A stretch of DNA of 13,710 nucleotides from an uncultured Microbacteriaceae bacterium (lineage in GTDB: Bacteria; Actinomycetota; Actinomycetes; Actinomycetales; Microbacteriaceae). A program made the translations under genes and the position numbers. Numbering within the stretch: position 1 is the stretch's first letter; each line of letters opens with the position of its first letter. The stretch spans positions 1-13,710 of the forward strand of contig CAKUJB010000039.1 in assembly GCA_934661165.1 (NCBI GenBank). The letters are read 5' to 3'. The notes beneath the pieces are model-generated. The model saw nothing but the letters and a program-made list of their open reading frames with translations. It did no database searches and had not been told where the DNA came from. Shown here one piece after another: positions 13,273 through 13,710 of this stretch.

Positions 13273-13710
13273 TGCGCGCGGAAGAGCTGGATCGAGGCGC
13301 CCGCGACGCCGAGCGGCCCGCGCGGCGCGTACTCGAGCTGCCGCTCCCGGAGCTTGGCGACCGCGGAGTCCCAGAGCAGCGTGTAGCCGGTCACGCCCTC
13401 GTGGCTCGGCAGCGTCACCGTGACGGGGGTGTCGAGGCCGTGCACGACGAGGAGGATCCGGTTGGCCGGCTCGTACTGCGGCGTCGAGGCGGCGAGGTAC
13501 TGCAGCGTGCGCTCGGCGGGGGAGTCCCAGTCGGCCATCGTCATGGGCTCGCCCTGCTTGTTGTACCAGTCCATCTGCGTCGCGGCCGGCACCGTCTCGC
13601 CCCAGCGCCCGAAGCGCACCGGCCGCAGCGCCGGGTGCTCGCGGCGCAGCCGGACGAGATAGCGCGTCACGTTCCGCAGCCGGCGTTGCCAGCCGTCGAG
13701 CTCCCAGGAC
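13266..13710 (-). CDS. glgX: Glycogen debranching enzyme GlgX, C-terminal part, cut by window edge
   Basis: Isoamylase-type enzyme that hydrolyses alpha-1,6 branches of glycogen limit dextrin in the cytoplasm. Only the last 147 residues are visible; the catalytic barrel lies beyond base 13710. The visible part starts within SWELDGWQRRLRNVTRYLV and continues LRREHPALRPVRF, the end of the barrel in GlgX/TreX proteins, then has the family's C-terminal beta-domain with MDWYNKQGEPMTMADW and RTLQYLAAST and ends with GVAGASIQLFRAHG. A GTG at 13670 could be mistaken for a start, but the frame is open and family-like up to the window edge. Convergent with nnrD, seven bases apart. A trehalose-pathway debranching enzyme (TreX) is a close alternative. 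Confidence 0.85.
   Translation of the reverse strand, partial: SWELDGWQRRLRNVTRYLVRLRREHPALRPVRFGRWGETVPAATQMDWYNKQGEPMTMADWDSPAERTLQYLAASTPQYEPANRILLVVHGLDTPVTVTLPSHEGVTGYTLLWDSAVAKLRERQLEYAPRGPLGVAGASIQLFRAHG

Noticed and set aside
1..13710. Mobile element, prophage, CRISPR array, tRNA or rRNA
   Set aside because: No transposase or integrase frame, no direct-repeat array and no tRNA-like cloverleaf was noticed; genes are tightly packed core genes with uniform codon use.

Overview
The window looks like chromosomal core DNA from a high-GC actinobacterium, most likely a member of the Micrococcales close to Microbacteriaceae. The reasons are the very high GC at third codon positions, the Kgd-type fused 2-oxoglutarate decarboxylase, the aroA / SigR-like sigma / zinc anti-sigma neighbourhood, the guaB1-CNNM-CNNM gene order also known from mycobacteria, and several genes whose ATG lies 6-8 bases after a TANNNT box, as in leaderless actinobacterial transcription. 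I saw no tRNA, rRNA, CRISPR, insertion sequence or prophage gene. The family assignment is from memory of protein families, without any search.

Layout. (1) 1-1618: the 5' part of aroA on the minus strand, divergent from a SigR/SigH-type ECF sigma factor and its overlapping zinc anti-sigma factor. A textbook thiol-stress promoter (GGAAT-N18-GTT) lies across the aroA start codon, and a second vegetative-like -10 lies just before an internal in-frame ATG. The layout predicts two sigma isoforms. (2) 1634-5353, minus strand: the multifunctional 2-oxoglutarate decarboxylase/dehydrogenase kgd, convergent with the anti-sigma gene across a GC hairpin that contains the kgd stop. (3) 5522-9422, plus strand: guaB1 (a CBS-containing GMP reductase, usually mislabelled IMP dehydrogenase) and two ATGA-coupled CNNM/CorC-type membrane proteins. 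The first of these starts at TTG, behind a hairpin and a possible 24-codon leader peptide. (4) 9536-12407: a coupled trio of a DUF4956 membrane protein, a VTC/CYTH-type polyphosphate polymerase-like protein and a large beta-helix-like lipoprotein. (5) 12426-13259: nnrD (NAD(P)H-hydrate dehydratase), convergent across a compact hairpin with the 3' end of a glycogen-debranching enzyme, glgX, which runs out of the window.

Working together. The sigma/anti-sigma pair is an oxidative (thiol) stress switch with apparent positive feedback. kgd and guaB1 share a 168-base divergent control region. The two CNNM proteins are probably cation (Mg2+/Co2+) efflux or homeostasis proteins. The DUF4956-VTC-lipoprotein trio is the least understood part and the best candidate for a poorly described system: a membrane-linked polyphosphate (or related polyanion) enzyme with a surface lipoprotein partner. 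The possible leader peptide before the first CNNM gene is the most intriguing regulatory signal.
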